Source of the DNA: an uncultured Collinsella sp. | Lineage (GTDB): Bacteria; Actinomycetota; Coriobacteriia; Coriobacteriales; Coriobacteriaceae | Direction: 5' to 3' | Length of the DNA stretch: 18,406 nucleotides | NCBI GenBank assembly: GCA_900758885.1 | Contig: CAAETD010000164.1 | Coordinates: 1 to 18,406, forward strand | Shown here: positions 1 through 8,210 of the stretch, in pieces | Layout: each line of letters begins with the position of its first letter | Position numbering within the stretch: position 1 is the stretch's first letter | Notes under the pieces: generated by a model | What the model saw: the letters and a program-made list of their open reading frames with translations, nothing else | The model's database searches: none | Told to the model about the DNA's origin: nothing | Position numbers and translations under genes: made by a program

Positions 1-17
1 CCAACGACGAATTCTAG
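1..17 (+). CDS. C-terminal end of an upstream gene (partial)
   Basis: The first bases read Asn-Asp-Glu-Phe followed by a TAG stop at 15-17, and a strong hairpin follows 28 bases later, as expected at the end of a transcription unit. Only four codons are visible, so no product can be named. The call depends on the hairpin and on the lack of any other explanation for these bases; chance is a real alternative. Confidence 0.3.
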
Positions 18-45
18 GCGGTGTCCCCTCCCTTTCAAGAAAGGG

Positions 46-71
46 AAGAGGCGGGGTATGCCCCGCCTCTT
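46..71 (+). terminator. Hairpin, probable transcription terminator
   Basis: A perfect 11-bp stem (46-56 with 61-71, arm AAGAGGCGGGG) encloses a 4-base loop. There is almost no U tract on the plus strand (only TT, inside the stem). The complementary strand reads TTCCCTTTC after the stem, so it may end transcripts better in that direction. A second small stem (31-36 with 39-44) sits just before it. Confidence 0.5.
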
Positions 72-340
72 ACACCACATCTCTGCGCGCTACCTTGGGA
101 TGGGGCTCGGATGGGTGTTTGGAAGGGAGAGCGGGACGTTTACATGGTCTCAAGGAGCCCAAATTAGTTGAAACAGGGGTGTTCGTGCCTGATTCAGCTC
201 TAGGATTTATACGTATCTGAACCAACTGTCCACTCCAGTCTGGCGGCTGCCGATTCGGTGCGGTTCGAGACCGCTATTCGGCCTCATTGCGACCGGTGGT
301 ACTCTAGTATCCGTTTGAAATCGAGCGAAGGAGTGCCGCT
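72..340 (+). other. Leader and promoter region of ligA, no gene seen
   Basis: No convincing coding frame or RNA gene is seen. TTGAAA at 168-173 has only a poor -10 partner (GATTCA at 191-196). An extended -10-like TGGTACTCT occurs at 297-305, which would leave a leader of about 30 bases. Neither is strong enough to call as the promoter. The ribosome site GAAGGAG lies at 327-333, 7 bases before the ligA ATG. Confidence 0.3.
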
Positions 341-2569
341 ATGGAGCAATCGAGCCTGTTTGGTGACGGCGTGGACATCGATACCGAAACGTCTACGACT
401 GCGGAAGCCACCGCGCCGACCGATGCCCGTGCCCAGGCGGCAGCGCGCGCGGCCGAGCTGCGCCACGAGCTCGACTACCACGCCTATCGCTACTACATGC
501 TCGACGCACCCGAGATCACGGACGCCGCCTTCGACAAAATGCTCGTTGAGCTGCAGGAAATCGAGGCGGCCTATCCCGATCTGGTGACGCCCGACAGCTA
601 TACCCAGCGCGTGGGCGGCTACGTGAGCGAGCAGTTTACGCCGGTCACGCACATGGCACGCATGTATTCCATGGACGATGCCATGGATCTGGACGAACTC
701 GACGCATGGCTCCAGCGCACCGAGGATGCGCTCGGCGCCGGCAGCGTCACCTATACCTGTGAGCTTAAGATTGACGGTCTGGGCGTGGCGCTTACCTACC
801 AAAACGGCACCTTCGTGCGCGCGGCCACGCGCGGCGATGGCACCACGGGCGAGGACGTGTCGCTCAACGTCCGTACCATCAAGGATGTGCCCATGCACCT
901 GTCCGAGCCGGCGCTCGCTCATATGGGCGCCGACCGCGAGCGTAACATCGAAGTACGCGGCGAGGTCTACATGCCCAAGGGCAGCTTTGTCCGCCTGAAT
1001 GAAGAGGCCGATGCCGAGGGCCGCGACCCCTTTGCCAACCCGCGCAACGCTGCCGCCGGCAGCCTACGTCAGAAGGATCCCAGGATCACGGCGCGCCGCG
1101 ATCTTGCCACCTTTATCTATGCCATCGCTGATACCGATCCGCTGCACGTCCACAGCCAGCGCGAGTTCCTCGACTGGCTGCGTAGCGCCGGCTTTAGCGT
1201 CAACCCCAACGTGGCACGCTGCGCCACGCCCGCCGAGGTCCACGAGTTCTGTGCCCAGGCGCTTGAGCACCGCGGTGACCTGGACTACGACATCGACGGC
1301 GTGGTCGTAAAGGTCGACAGCTTCCAGCAGCAGCTCGACCTGGGCTTTACTGCCCGCGCGCCGCGCTGGGCCATTGCCTTTAAGTTTCCGCCCGAGGAAA
1401 AGCAGACCATCCTGCGCGAAATCCGCATCCAGGTGGGCCGCACCGGTGTGCTCACGCCGGTCGCCGAGTTCGACCCGGTGACGGTCGCCGGCTCCACCAT
1501 CGCGCGCGCCACGCTGCACAACATCGACGAGATCCGTCGTAAAAACGTGCGCGAGGGCGACACCATCATCGTGCACAAGGCAGGCGACGTAATCCCCGAG
1601 GTCGTGAGCCCGGTGCTCGATAAGCGCCCGGCCGATTCGGTCGACTGGCACATGCCCGAGGTCTGCCCCGTGTGCGGCAGCCCTGTGGTCCACGAGGATG
1701 GCGAGGTCGCCTACCGCTGCGTGTCCATCGACTGCCCCGCGCAGCTCAAGGAGCGCCTGCTCCACTGGGTGAGTCGCGGCTGCATGGATGTCGACGGCCT
1801 AGGCGACGAGATTGTCGACAAGATGATCGCCGCCGGGCTGATCCACGATGTCGCGGACTTCTACCAGCTCACGGTCGACGACATCGCCGGCTTGGACACG
1901 GGGCGCACCTATGCCAGCTCCAACAGCAAAAAGGGCGTCAAGAAGGGCGACCCCATTCCGGTAGGCCTCAAGACGGCCGAGAAAATCATCGCCGAGCTCA
2001 ACAAGTCCAAGAGCCAGCCGCTCGGTCGCGTGCTGTTTGCCCTGGGTATACGCCACGTGGGCAAGAGCGTGGGCGAGGTCATCGCCGAACGATTCCTGTC
2101 GATTGACAAACTTATCTTGGCGAGCGAAGAGGACATCGCCGAGTGCGAGGGCATCGGTCCCAAGATCGCGGCGAGCGTCAAGCAGTTCCTGGCCGTGCCC
2201 GAAAACCTTGCCGTGCTGGAGCGCCTGCGTCAGGCGGGCCTGTCGCTCGAGGTCGACCTGGGCGCCGCGCACGCGCAAGCCGCAGCCGACGCTGGCGTGG
2301 CGGGCGAGCTCGCCGACGCACAGCCGCTTGCGGGTTTGACCTTCGTGCTCACTGGTACACTCGTCAACCGCACGCGCGACGAGGCGGGCGCGGCGCTCAA
2401 GGTGCTCGGCGCCAAGGTTTCGGGCAGTGTTTCAAAGAAGACGAGCTATCTGGTCGCCGGCCCCAAAGCGGGCTCCAAGCTCACCAAAGCCGAGCAGCTG
2501 GGCGTACCCGTGCTGGACGAGGACGCACTCGAGCAGATCTTGGCTACTGGTCAGGTGCCGGAGGCGTAA
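341..2569 (+). CDS. ligA: NAD-dependent DNA ligase LigA
   Basis: Seals nicks in duplex DNA during replication and repair, using NAD+ to adenylate its active-site lysine. The 742 residues show the full domain order. The N-terminal Ia region (about 35-100) has the YYxxDxPxxxDxxFD-type NMN-binding motif. The adenylation domain carries K143 in the KxDG motif (KIDG, 143-146). A zinc finger uses C442, C445, C460 and C465. Helix-hairpin-helix repeats follow (about 480-650), and a BRCT domain runs from about 663 to 740. The N-terminus is about 30 residues longer than many LigA proteins, and a Lys/Ser/Gly-rich insert (about 522-540) precedes the HhH region. The ATG is supported by GAAGGAG 7 bases upstream. 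The stop TAA shares its last base with the ATG of the next small ORF. All catalytic elements appear intact. Confidence 0.98.
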   Translation: MEQSSLFGDGVDIDTETSTTAEATAPTDARAQAAARAAELRHELDYHAYRYYMLDAPEITDAAFDKMLVELQEIEAAYPDLVTPDSYTQRVGGYVSEQFTPVTHMARMYSMDDAMDLDELDAWLQRTEDALGAGSVTYTCELKIDGLGVALTYQNGTFVRAATRGDGTTGEDVSLNVRTIKDVPMHLSEPALAHMGADRERNIEVRGEVYMPKGSFVRLNEEADAEGRDPFANPRNAAAGSLRQKDPRITARRDLATFIYAIADTDPLHVHSQREFLDWLRSAGFSVNPNVARCATPAEVHEFCAQALEHRGDLDYDIDGVVVKVDSFQQQLDLGFTARAPRWAIAFKFPPEEKQTILREIRIQVGRTGVLTPVAEFDPVTVAGSTIARATLHNIDEIRRKNVREGDTIIVHKAGDVIPEVVSPVLDKRPADSVDWHMPEVCPVCGSPVVHEDGEVAYRCVSIDCPAQLKERLLHWVSRGCMDVDGLGDEIVDKMIAAGLIHDVADFYQLTVDDIAGLDTGRTYASSNSKKGVKKGDPIPVGLKTAEKIIAELNKSKSQPLGRVLFALGIRHVGKSVGEVIAERFLSIDKLILASEEDIAECEGIGPKIAASVKQFLAVPENLAVLERLRQAGLSLEVDLGAAHAQAAADAGVAGELADAQPLAGLTFVLTGTLVNRTRDEAGAALKVLGAKVSGSVSKKTSYLVAGPKAGSKLTKAEQLGVPVLDEDALEQILATGQVPEA

Positions 2570-2748
2570 TGGATATAGAGAATCGCAATTGCTCGCAGGC
2601 GGAAGGGCGCACGAAGCACGCCCAAGGGCAGGCAAAAGAGCACCTGATGGCGCGAATTCGCATTGCGGAACGTGAGCGCTTGGCAGGTGTGTCTCGCGAT
2701 GCTTTTGAGGCGTTGACCGAGCTGGAGACGAGGCTCGGTCTAGCCTAG
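2569..2748 (+). CDS. Small hypothetical protein (59 aa), possibly coupled to ligA
   Basis: The ATG overlaps the ligA stop by one base (TAATG), with GGAGG at 2560-2564, four bases before the ATG. This suggests translational coupling. The product would be 59 residues, polar and charged. A central AxxHLMARIRIAERERL stretch and a final ALTELETRLGL stretch look helical, with alternating charge. No family is recognised. An alternative ATG at 2647 would give a 33-residue helical peptide. It could be a chance open frame: its end overlaps a regulator-like remnant on the minus strand, so only one of the two needs to be real. Confidence 0.35.
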   Translation: MDIENRNCSQAEGRTKHAQGQAKEHLMARIRIAERERLAGVSRDAFEALTELETRLGLA

Positions 2749-2835
2749 CGATACAGGCATCGTGATCTGCGTCACGTAGGTTGTGGGATCGTCGCTGATG
2801 ATGTCGTCGATGGGGGCGATTTCGCGTTGCCCCGC
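2740..2835 (-). pseudogene. Remnant of a regulator C-terminus (GyrI-like effector domain)?
   Basis: On the minus strand, just past the MATE stop and in a different frame, an open stretch with no start reads about 31 codons to a TAG at 2740-2742. It ends in DDPTTYVTQITMPVSLG. This resembles the usual C-terminus of MerR- or AraC-type regulators with a GyrI-like effector-binding domain, which often end in a DPxxYxTEIxxPV pattern. The rest of such a gene is absent. With a MerR-type operator in front of the pump, it is plausibly the scar of a lost neighbouring regulator. The resemblance is from memory and the stretch is short, so chance is possible. Confidence 0.3.
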
Positions 2836-4181
2836 TACGCTGCCAACTTGTCAAAAGCCCCGCGCCGGTTGAGCACGGTAAACGCGACAACGCAAATGAC
2901 CGCCGACAAAATCGATCCGCACGGCGAAGCGATGCCCATGGGAAACAGCGTGTTGGAATAGGCGTTCGACAGCAGCCAAGCGCCCGGTACGCGAATGAGC
3001 GCCACGGCCAGCACGTTGTGCGCAAAGCCGATATAGCTCTTGCCGTATGCAGCGAAAAAGCCGCTAAAGCAAATGTGGATGCCGGCAAAAATCGCGTCGA
3101 AAATATAACTGCGCATATAGCCGGTGCCGGCGGCGACCACCGCGGCGTCCTTGGCAAAAAAGCCAATAAACGCCGGTGCCACCAGCCACATCAGCGCCGT
3201 GATCAGGCAGCCGTACACCACCGAGATCGTCATGGCATCTTTGAGTACCTGACGCGCGCGGTCACCCTTGCCCGCGCCGACGTTTTGCGCCGTGAGTGCG
3301 CTGACGGTGGCGCCCATGGAGCTCGGCACAATGAACAAGAAGCTGATCATCTTCTCGACCAGGCCCACGGCGGCGGCGTCGACCAAGCCGCGGTGGTTGG
3401 CGATGACGGTGATAAACATAAACGCCACCTGGATGCAGCCGTCCTGCACGGCCACGGGCACGCCGATCTTAAGAATACTGCCGAGCACCTCGGGCTGGGG
3501 GCGCAGGTCGCTGCGCTTAACGTGGATGTTCGTGCGGCGGCTCTTAAGCCACACGAGCGCGAGGGCAACGCTGGCTGTCTGCGCGGTCACCGTGCCGAGT
3601 GCCGCGCCCACGGGGCCGAGCCCCATGTGCCCGATAAACAGAAAATCGAGCGCGATGTTGATGATGCATGCCACGCCGATCACGTACATAGGCGAGCGCG
3701 AATCGCCCAGCCCGCGAAAGATGGCCGAGAGAATGTTGTACGCGGCGATGCATGGAATGCCGATAAAGCAAATGCGCAGGTAGGCGGCGGTGCCTTCGAC
3801 TGCCTCGGCCGGCGTGCCAATGAGTGTCACGATCTGCGGGCACAGTGCGAGCAGGACAGCGGCCAGCACCACCGAGACACCCATAAAGAGCGTAATGGTG
3901 TTGCCGATGGCGGTCTCGGCGCGGTCAAACCGGCGTGAACCCACAGCGTGGCCGACGATGACCGTCGTTCCCATGGCCAGGCCCACGAGCGCCACGGTAA
4001 TCATATAGAGCGTCTGCGCGCCATTTGCCACGGCGGTGATGCCGGCGGCGCCGCTAAACTGCCCCATCATGTACAGGTCGGCCATGCCGTAGAGCATCTG
4101 CAAAAAGTACGAGAGCATATAGGGCAGGGCAAAGACCGCGATGGTCTTAAGGACATTGCCGCGTGTGAGGTCGTGTTCCAT
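2835..4181 (-). CDS. MATE-family multidrug efflux transporter
   Basis: Inner-membrane antiporter expected to export drugs or other cationic compounds using a Na+ or H+ gradient. The 448 residues begin with the family's typical short amphipathic start (DLTRGNVLKTI) and then about 12 hydrophobic segments in two similar halves, each opening with a proline- and methionine-rich helix. The helix 2 region reads LYGMADLYMMGQFSG, close to the LxxxxDxxxxG pattern of NorM/DinF relatives. Length is normal. The ATG start gives the family N-terminus, although its ribosome site is weak (GAAAG, about 9 bases upstream). It is transcribed away from the ABC exporter genes and convergent with ligA. A MerR-type promoter lies about 40 bases upstream. 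The natural substrate cannot be told from sequence. Confidence 0.95.
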   Translation of the reverse strand: MEHDLTRGNVLKTIAVFALPYMLSYFLQMLYGMADLYMMGQFSGAAGITAVANGAQTLYMITVALVGLAMGTTVIVGHAVGSRRFDRAETAIGNTITLFMGVSVVLAAVLLALCPQIVTLIGTPAEAVEGTAAYLRICFIGIPCIAAYNILSAIFRGLGDSRSPMYVIGVACIINIALDFLFIGHMGLGPVGAALGTVTAQTASVALALVWLKSRRTNIHVKRSDLRPQPEVLGSILKIGVPVAVQDGCIQVAFMFITVIANHRGLVDAAAVGLVEKMISFLFIVPSSMGATVSALTAQNVGAGKGDRARQVLKDAMTISVVYGCLITALMWLVAPAFIGFFAKDAAVVAAGTGYMRSYIFDAIFAGIHICFSGFFAAYGKSYIGFAHNVLAVALIRVPGAWLLSNAYSNTLFPMGIASPCGSILSAVICVVAFTVLNRRGAFDKLAA

Positions 4182-4221
4182 GGGCGGGGCTTTCTGGCTT
4201 GGTTCGTTTAGCTACCAGTGT

Positions 4222-4252
4222 AGTGAAAACCCTACAACGATTGTAGAGTCAA
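4222..4252 (-). promoter_or_regulatory. MerR-type promoter and operator of the MATE gene
   Basis: On the minus strand TTGACT (4252-4247) and TTCACT (4227-4222) are separated by 19 bp, longer than the usual 17. The spacer is filled by the palindrome CTACAA-TCG-TTGTAG (4232-4246), extending to 8 of 9 matched pairs over 4229-4249. A long spacer holding a dyad is the hallmark of MerR-family activated promoters, especially the BmrR-like drug-sensing group. The -10 is about 40 bases before the MATE ATG. The -10 sequence itself is weak, as expected for an activator-dependent promoter. Confidence 0.55.
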
Positions 4253-4288
4253 GCTTTGTGTTGACGCCGGAGCGAAAAAAGTCTCGCG

Positions 4289-4386
4289 CACCATTATTCC
4301 GAGTGAATATGGACACACATCACGAGAACTCGCCGCCGGCGCTAACCTTGCAGAAAACGATTTCGGAATACTTGACACCATTATTC
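4289..4386 (+). promoter_or_regulatory. Repeated operator-like sites at the ABC exporter promoter
   Basis: The 11-mer CACCATTATTC occurs twice, at 4289-4299 and 4376-4386. Each copy begins a partial palindrome: TATTC-cgagt-GAATA (4295-4309) and ATTATT-8 bases-AATAAT (4380-4399). The second overlaps the spacer and -10 of the exporter promoter, so a repressor bound there would block RNA polymerase. The regulator is unknown and no regulator gene lies in the window. Confidence 0.35.
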
Positions 4387-4399
4387 GGCGCGCAATAAT
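4372..4399 (+). promoter_or_regulatory. Sigma70-type promoter of the ABC exporter operon
   Basis: A perfect -35 TTGACA (4372-4377) is followed after 16 bp by AATAAT (4394-4399), five of six matches to the -10 consensus. The leader to the GTG start at 4441 would be about 35 bases. It is the best consensus promoter in the window. Confidence 0.65.
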
Positions 4400-4440
4400 A
4401 CGTGCGTTTGCGAACAACGTTTGATGGGGGTTGAACCTGC

Positions 4441-6270
4441 GTGCGCAATCTCAAAATACTGTTTTCCTATCTAGGGGCATACCGTCGCGATGCCATCCTC
4501 GGCGTGTTCTTTGTGTCGGTCGAGACGGTGCTCGAGCTGTTTATCCCAGTCATCATGGCCAACATCATCGATGTGGGCGTGCCTGCGGGTGATATCAACT
4601 ACATGCTGCTGCAGGGGTCGTACATGTTGGTGTGCGCTGCGCTTTCGCTGGTATTGGGCTTGGGTTATGCACACACGTCCGCCCGCGTTGCCTCGGGCCT
4701 AGGCGCTAACCTGCGCGAGGCTGAGTACAAAAAGATTCAGACGCTCGCTTTTGGTAACCTGGACAACTACGACGCCAGCTCGCTCGTCACCCGCATGACC
4801 ACGGACATCACCGTTATCCAAAATGCTGTGGGCAACGGCTTTCGCCCTATGGTGCGCGGCCCGGTGACGCTTATCGTCGGCCTTATCTACGCGCTGATGC
4901 TGTCGCGCCCGCTCGCCACCGTCTTTGCGATCATCTTGCCCGTGCTGGCAATCGTACTGGGCGCCATCACCTATCGCGTCAGTCCGCTCTACCGCCAACT
5001 CCAGACCTCGATGGACCACCTCAACGGCGTGGTACAGGAGGACCTCACCGCCGTGCGTGCCGTCAAGGCCTACGTTCGTACCGAGCACGAGGAGGCCAAG
5101 TTCGACACCGTCAATACCGAGCTCGCCGGCACGGCGACCAAGACCTTCGGCACCGCCGTGCTCAACCTGCCGGTGTTTCAGCTGTCGATGTACGTGGCTG
5201 CGCTCTCCATCCTGTGGATTGGCGGCCGCATGATTCTCGCCGGCAAGCTGGGCGTGGGCTCGCTCACGGGCTTTATGAGCTACGTGCTGCTGATCATGAA
5301 CTCGCTTATGATGATTTCCAATGTGTTTTTGCTGCTCACGCGCGCTCTCACGAGTGTGGGCCGTATCGCCGAGGTGCTCGATGAGGAGCCCTTTATCGCC
5401 AACCCCGCGGGAGACCTCGCGATTGCGGCGCCAGCGGACGGCAGTATCGAGTTTCGCGACGTTTCCTTTAAATACCGCGCGGATGCAGCCGAGGATGTGC
5501 TCGAGCATATCGACCTTCGCATCGAGAGCGGCTCGACGGTGGGCATCCTCGGCGGCACGGGCTCGGGCAAGAGCTCGCTTGTGCAGCTGATTGCGCGCCT
5601 GTACGACGCCACCGAAGGCGCCGTGCTTGTGGGCGGACGCGACGTGCGCGACTACGACCTCGCGACTCTACGCGACGCCGTGGGCATTGTGCTGCAAAAG
5701 AATGTGCTGTTTACGGGTACCGTGCGCGAGAACCTGCAGTGGGGCAATCCGCAGGCGTCGGACGATGAGCTCCTCGCGGCTTGCCGCGCAGCGTGCGTGG
5801 ACGAGTTTCTTGATCGCATCGGCGGGCTGGACGGCGAGTTGGGCCAAGGCGGCGCCGGTGTCTCGGGTGGCCAGAAGCAACGCCTGTGCATCGCGCGCAC
5901 GCTGCTCAAGCACCCGCGCGTGCTCATTTTTGATGACTCCACCAGCGCGGTCGATATGGCGACCGACGCAAAGATTCGCGAGCACATCGCTCGGATTCCC
6001 GATGCGACCGTGCTCATCATCGCCCAGCGCATCGCGAGTGTCATGGATGCCGATCGTATTGTGGTGCTGGACGACGGTCGTGTCCACGGCGTGGGCACGC
6101 ACGAGGAATTGCTGGCGGGCGACAACATATACCAGGAGATTTACGCCTCGCAGATGGAGTTTGCGGGGAACGCGGACGCCGGCGATGGCAACGACGGTGG
6201 CTGCGCGAATGATCCGTTTTCCTCCGTCGCATGCGGATCACCCTTGGAAGGGGGTGAGCGCCATGCCTAA
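4441..6270 (+). CDS. ABC exporter, half-transporter with degenerate ATP site
   Basis: Membrane-embedded half of a heterodimeric multidrug-type ABC exporter, 609 residues. Six hydrophobic segments fill about 1-300 and the ATPase domain covers about 335-580. Walker A is GGTGSGKS (K377) and the signature VSGGQ (474-478) is canonical. However, the Walker B catalytic Glu is Asp (D498-D499) and the switch His is Gln (Q529). That pattern is known for the non-catalytic subunit of TM287/288- and BmrCD-like exporters, so the changes mark a role, not decay. The GTG start at 4441 follows GGGGG (4426-4430) and gives the expected N-terminus. The C-terminal 35 residues are a Gly/Asp-rich tail. The last 8 bases overlap the partner gene, so the two are one operon. 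Substrate unknown. Confidence 0.95.
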   Translation: MRNLKILFSYLGAYRRDAILGVFFVSVETVLELFIPVIMANIIDVGVPAGDINYMLLQGSYMLVCAALSLVLGLGYAHTSARVASGLGANLREAEYKKIQTLAFGNLDNYDASSLVTRMTTDITVIQNAVGNGFRPMVRGPVTLIVGLIYALMLSRPLATVFAIILPVLAIVLGAITYRVSPLYRQLQTSMDHLNGVVQEDLTAVRAVKAYVRTEHEEAKFDTVNTELAGTATKTFGTAVLNLPVFQLSMYVAALSILWIGGRMILAGKLGVGSLTGFMSYVLLIMNSLMMISNVFLLLTRALTSVGRIAEVLDEEPFIANPAGDLAIAAPADGSIEFRDVSFKYRADAAEDVLEHIDLRIESGSTVGILGGTGSGKSSLVQLIARLYDATEGAVLVGGRDVRDYDLATLRDAVGIVLQKNVLFTGTVRENLQWGNPQASDDELLAACRAACVDEFLDRIGGLDGELGQGGAGVSGGQKQRLCIARTLLKHPRVLIFDDSTSAVDMATDAKIREHIARIPDATVLIIAQRIASVMDADRIVVLDDGRVHGVGTHEELLAGDNIYQEIYASQMEFAGNADAGDGNDGGCANDPFSSVACGSPLEGGERHA

Positions 6271-8161
6271 GACCGCAGCCCAAGCACGCCCGGCCGACCT
6301 CAAGCGCACTGTACGCCGCTTGCTCTCCTACATGGGGCATGCCAAGTTCTCGTTGCTCGCGGTGGGCGTGCTCGCCTCCGTCGCCGCCATCGCGAGCCTC
6401 GCCGGCACCTACATGGTGCGCCCCATCGTTAACGGTTTGGCCACGGGCGGGGAGGAACTGCTCGCCAAGCAGGTCATCCTGACGGCGATCATCTACGCCG
6501 CGGGCGTGCTCTCGGCCCTGGGCTACTCGCAGATCATGGTGCGCGCGGCCCAACGCGTGGTGTCCGATATTCGCCGCGACCTGTTCGCGCACATCCAGAC
6601 GCTGCCGCTCAGTTATTTTGACAGCACGCGCTCGGGCGACATCATGAGTTTTTTCACCAACGACGTCGACACCGTCTCCGAGGCGCTTAACAACAGCTTT
6701 GCCAACGTGATTCAGGCCGCCATTCAGGTTGTGGGCACCACGGCTATGCTCATCATCCTTAACTGGCAGCTCACGATTATCACACTCGTGTGCGATGCGG
6801 CCATTGTGCTGTATGCGCGCTACTCGGGCGCGCGCTCTAAGCGTTTCTTTGCTGCCCAGCAGGCATCGCTTGGCGACCTGGACGGATATATCGAAGAGAT
6901 GGTCTCGGGTCAAAAGGTCATCAAGGTCTTTAACCGTGAGGCGGCGAATGTCGCCGGCTTTGCCTGCCGCAACGACGAGCTTCGCCGCACCGGCATCGCC
7001 GCCGTGAGCTATGCCAACTCCATGGTGCCCATGACTGTCGTGATTGGCTACGTCAACTATGCCATCGTCGCCGTGGCGGGCGGCATGCTCTGCATCAAGG
7101 GGTTCGCCGACGTAGGTGCGCTCGCGAGCTACCTGGTCTTTGTGCGCCAGGCCGCCATGCCCATCAACCAGTTTACGCAGCTCGGCAACTTCTTGCTCAA
7201 CGCGTTGGCCGGTGCCGAGCGCCTGTTTGCGGCTATGGACCTTGAGCCCGAGGTGGACGAGGGCTGCGTGGAGCTGGTGCAGACGGGCGATGCCGCGTGG
7301 GCGTGGAAAATTCCCGAGGGCCAGGGCGTGGGCGTCTATGGGCACCTGCATGACGTGGCAGCCGTTGATGAGTCGGGCCGCGCGGTGGCCGCCGACGGCA
7401 CCGAGCTCACGTGCGGCTTGGTCCCGCTTGCCGGCGACGTGCGCTTCCATGCCGTGGACTTTTCCTACGTGCCGGGCGCCCGCGTGCTCACGGACCTCAA
7501 CCTGTTTGCCAAGCCGGGGCAAAAGATTGCGTTTGTGGGCTCCACGGGCGCCGGCAAGACGACCATTACCAACCTCATCAACCGCTTCTACGAGGTCGAT
7601 GACGGCGAGATCACGTACGACGGCATCGACGTCAAGCACATTGCCAAGGCCAGCCTGCGCGGGTCGCTCGGCATTGTGCTGCAGGATACGCACCTGTTTA
7701 GCGGCACCATTGCGCAGAACATCCGCTTTGGCAAGCTCGACGCGACCGACGAAGAGGTGCGCGCCGCTGCTGAGGCCGCCTGCGCGGATTCGTTTATCCG
7801 CCGCCTGCCGCGGGGCTACGACACACCGGTCACGGCCGACGGCGCCAACCTGTCGCAGGGTCAGCGTCAGCTGCTCGCCATCGCGCGCGTGGCCGTCGCC
7901 GATCCGCCGGTGCTCATCCTGGACGAGGCCACGAGCTCCATCGACACGCGTACCGAAAAGCTCATCGAGCGCGGTATGGACCGCATCATGCGCGGTCGCA
8001 CCACGTTTATGATCGCGCACCGCCTGTCCACTGTCCGCGACGCCGACGCCATCATGGTCCTCGAACACGGCCGCATCATCGAGCGCGGCACGCACGAAGA
8101 GCTGCTCGCCCAGCACGGCGAGTACTGGCAGCTGGCGCATGGCTTAAAAGAGCTGGATTAA
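6263..8161 (+). CDS. ABC exporter, catalytic half-transporter
   Basis: Partner subunit of the heterodimeric exporter, 632 residues. The ATG at 6263 lies inside the end of the upstream gene and follows GGAAGGGGG (6246-6254). The frame is open far upstream, but only this start gives a half-transporter of normal length. Six hydrophobic segments fill about 25-320. The ATPase domain starts near G391: Walker A GSTGAGKT (K432), Walker B with intact E555 in LILDE, and switch H586. The signature is LSQGQ (530-534) instead of LSGGQ. The degenerate signature pairs with the partner's degenerate Walker B and Q-switch to form one inactive site, leaving one active site. About 60 unusual residues, with WAWKIPEGQGVGVYG and DESGRAV stretches, separate the membrane domain from the ATPase (about 329-390). 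A repeat-derived terminator follows 50 bases downstream. Confidence 0.95.
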   Translation: MPKTAAQARPADLKRTVRRLLSYMGHAKFSLLAVGVLASVAAIASLAGTYMVRPIVNGLATGGEELLAKQVILTAIIYAAGVLSALGYSQIMVRAAQRVVSDIRRDLFAHIQTLPLSYFDSTRSGDIMSFFTNDVDTVSEALNNSFANVIQAAIQVVGTTAMLIILNWQLTIITLVCDAAIVLYARYSGARSKRFFAAQQASLGDLDGYIEEMVSGQKVIKVFNREAANVAGFACRNDELRRTGIAAVSYANSMVPMTVVIGYVNYAIVAVAGGMLCIKGFADVGALASYLVFVRQAAMPINQFTQLGNFLLNALAGAERLFAAMDLEPEVDEGCVELVQTGDAAWAWKIPEGQGVGVYGHLHDVAAVDESGRAVAADGTELTCGLVPLAGDVRFHAVDFSYVPGARVLTDLNLFAKPGQKIAFVGSTGAGKTTITNLINRFYEVDDGEITYDGIDVKHIAKASLRGSLGIVLQDTHLFSGTIAQNIRFGKLDATDEEVRAAAEAACADSFIRRLPRGYDTPVTADGANLSQGQRQLLAIARVAVADPPVLILDEATSSIDTRTEKLIERGMDRIMRGRTTFMIAHRLSTVRDADAIMVLEHGRIIERGTHEELLAQHGEYWQLAHGLKELD

Positions 8162-8210
8162 CCCGTTCGAGCACGATGCTTTGATCCCTCCGTGCCCCTC
8201 ACCTCGCCTC

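Noticed and set aside
5932..6027. First ABC subunit as a decayed pseudogene because of D499 and Q529
   Set aside because: The substitutions are the known pattern of the non-catalytic subunit in heterodimeric exporters. The frame is intact and the partner has the matching LSQGQ change.
6041..8140. Long open frame on the minus strand opposite the second ABC gene
   Set aside because: Its product is His/Arg/Ala/Asp-rich with no recognisable domain, and the plus strand holds a complete ABC subunit. It is a shadow caused by high third-position GC.
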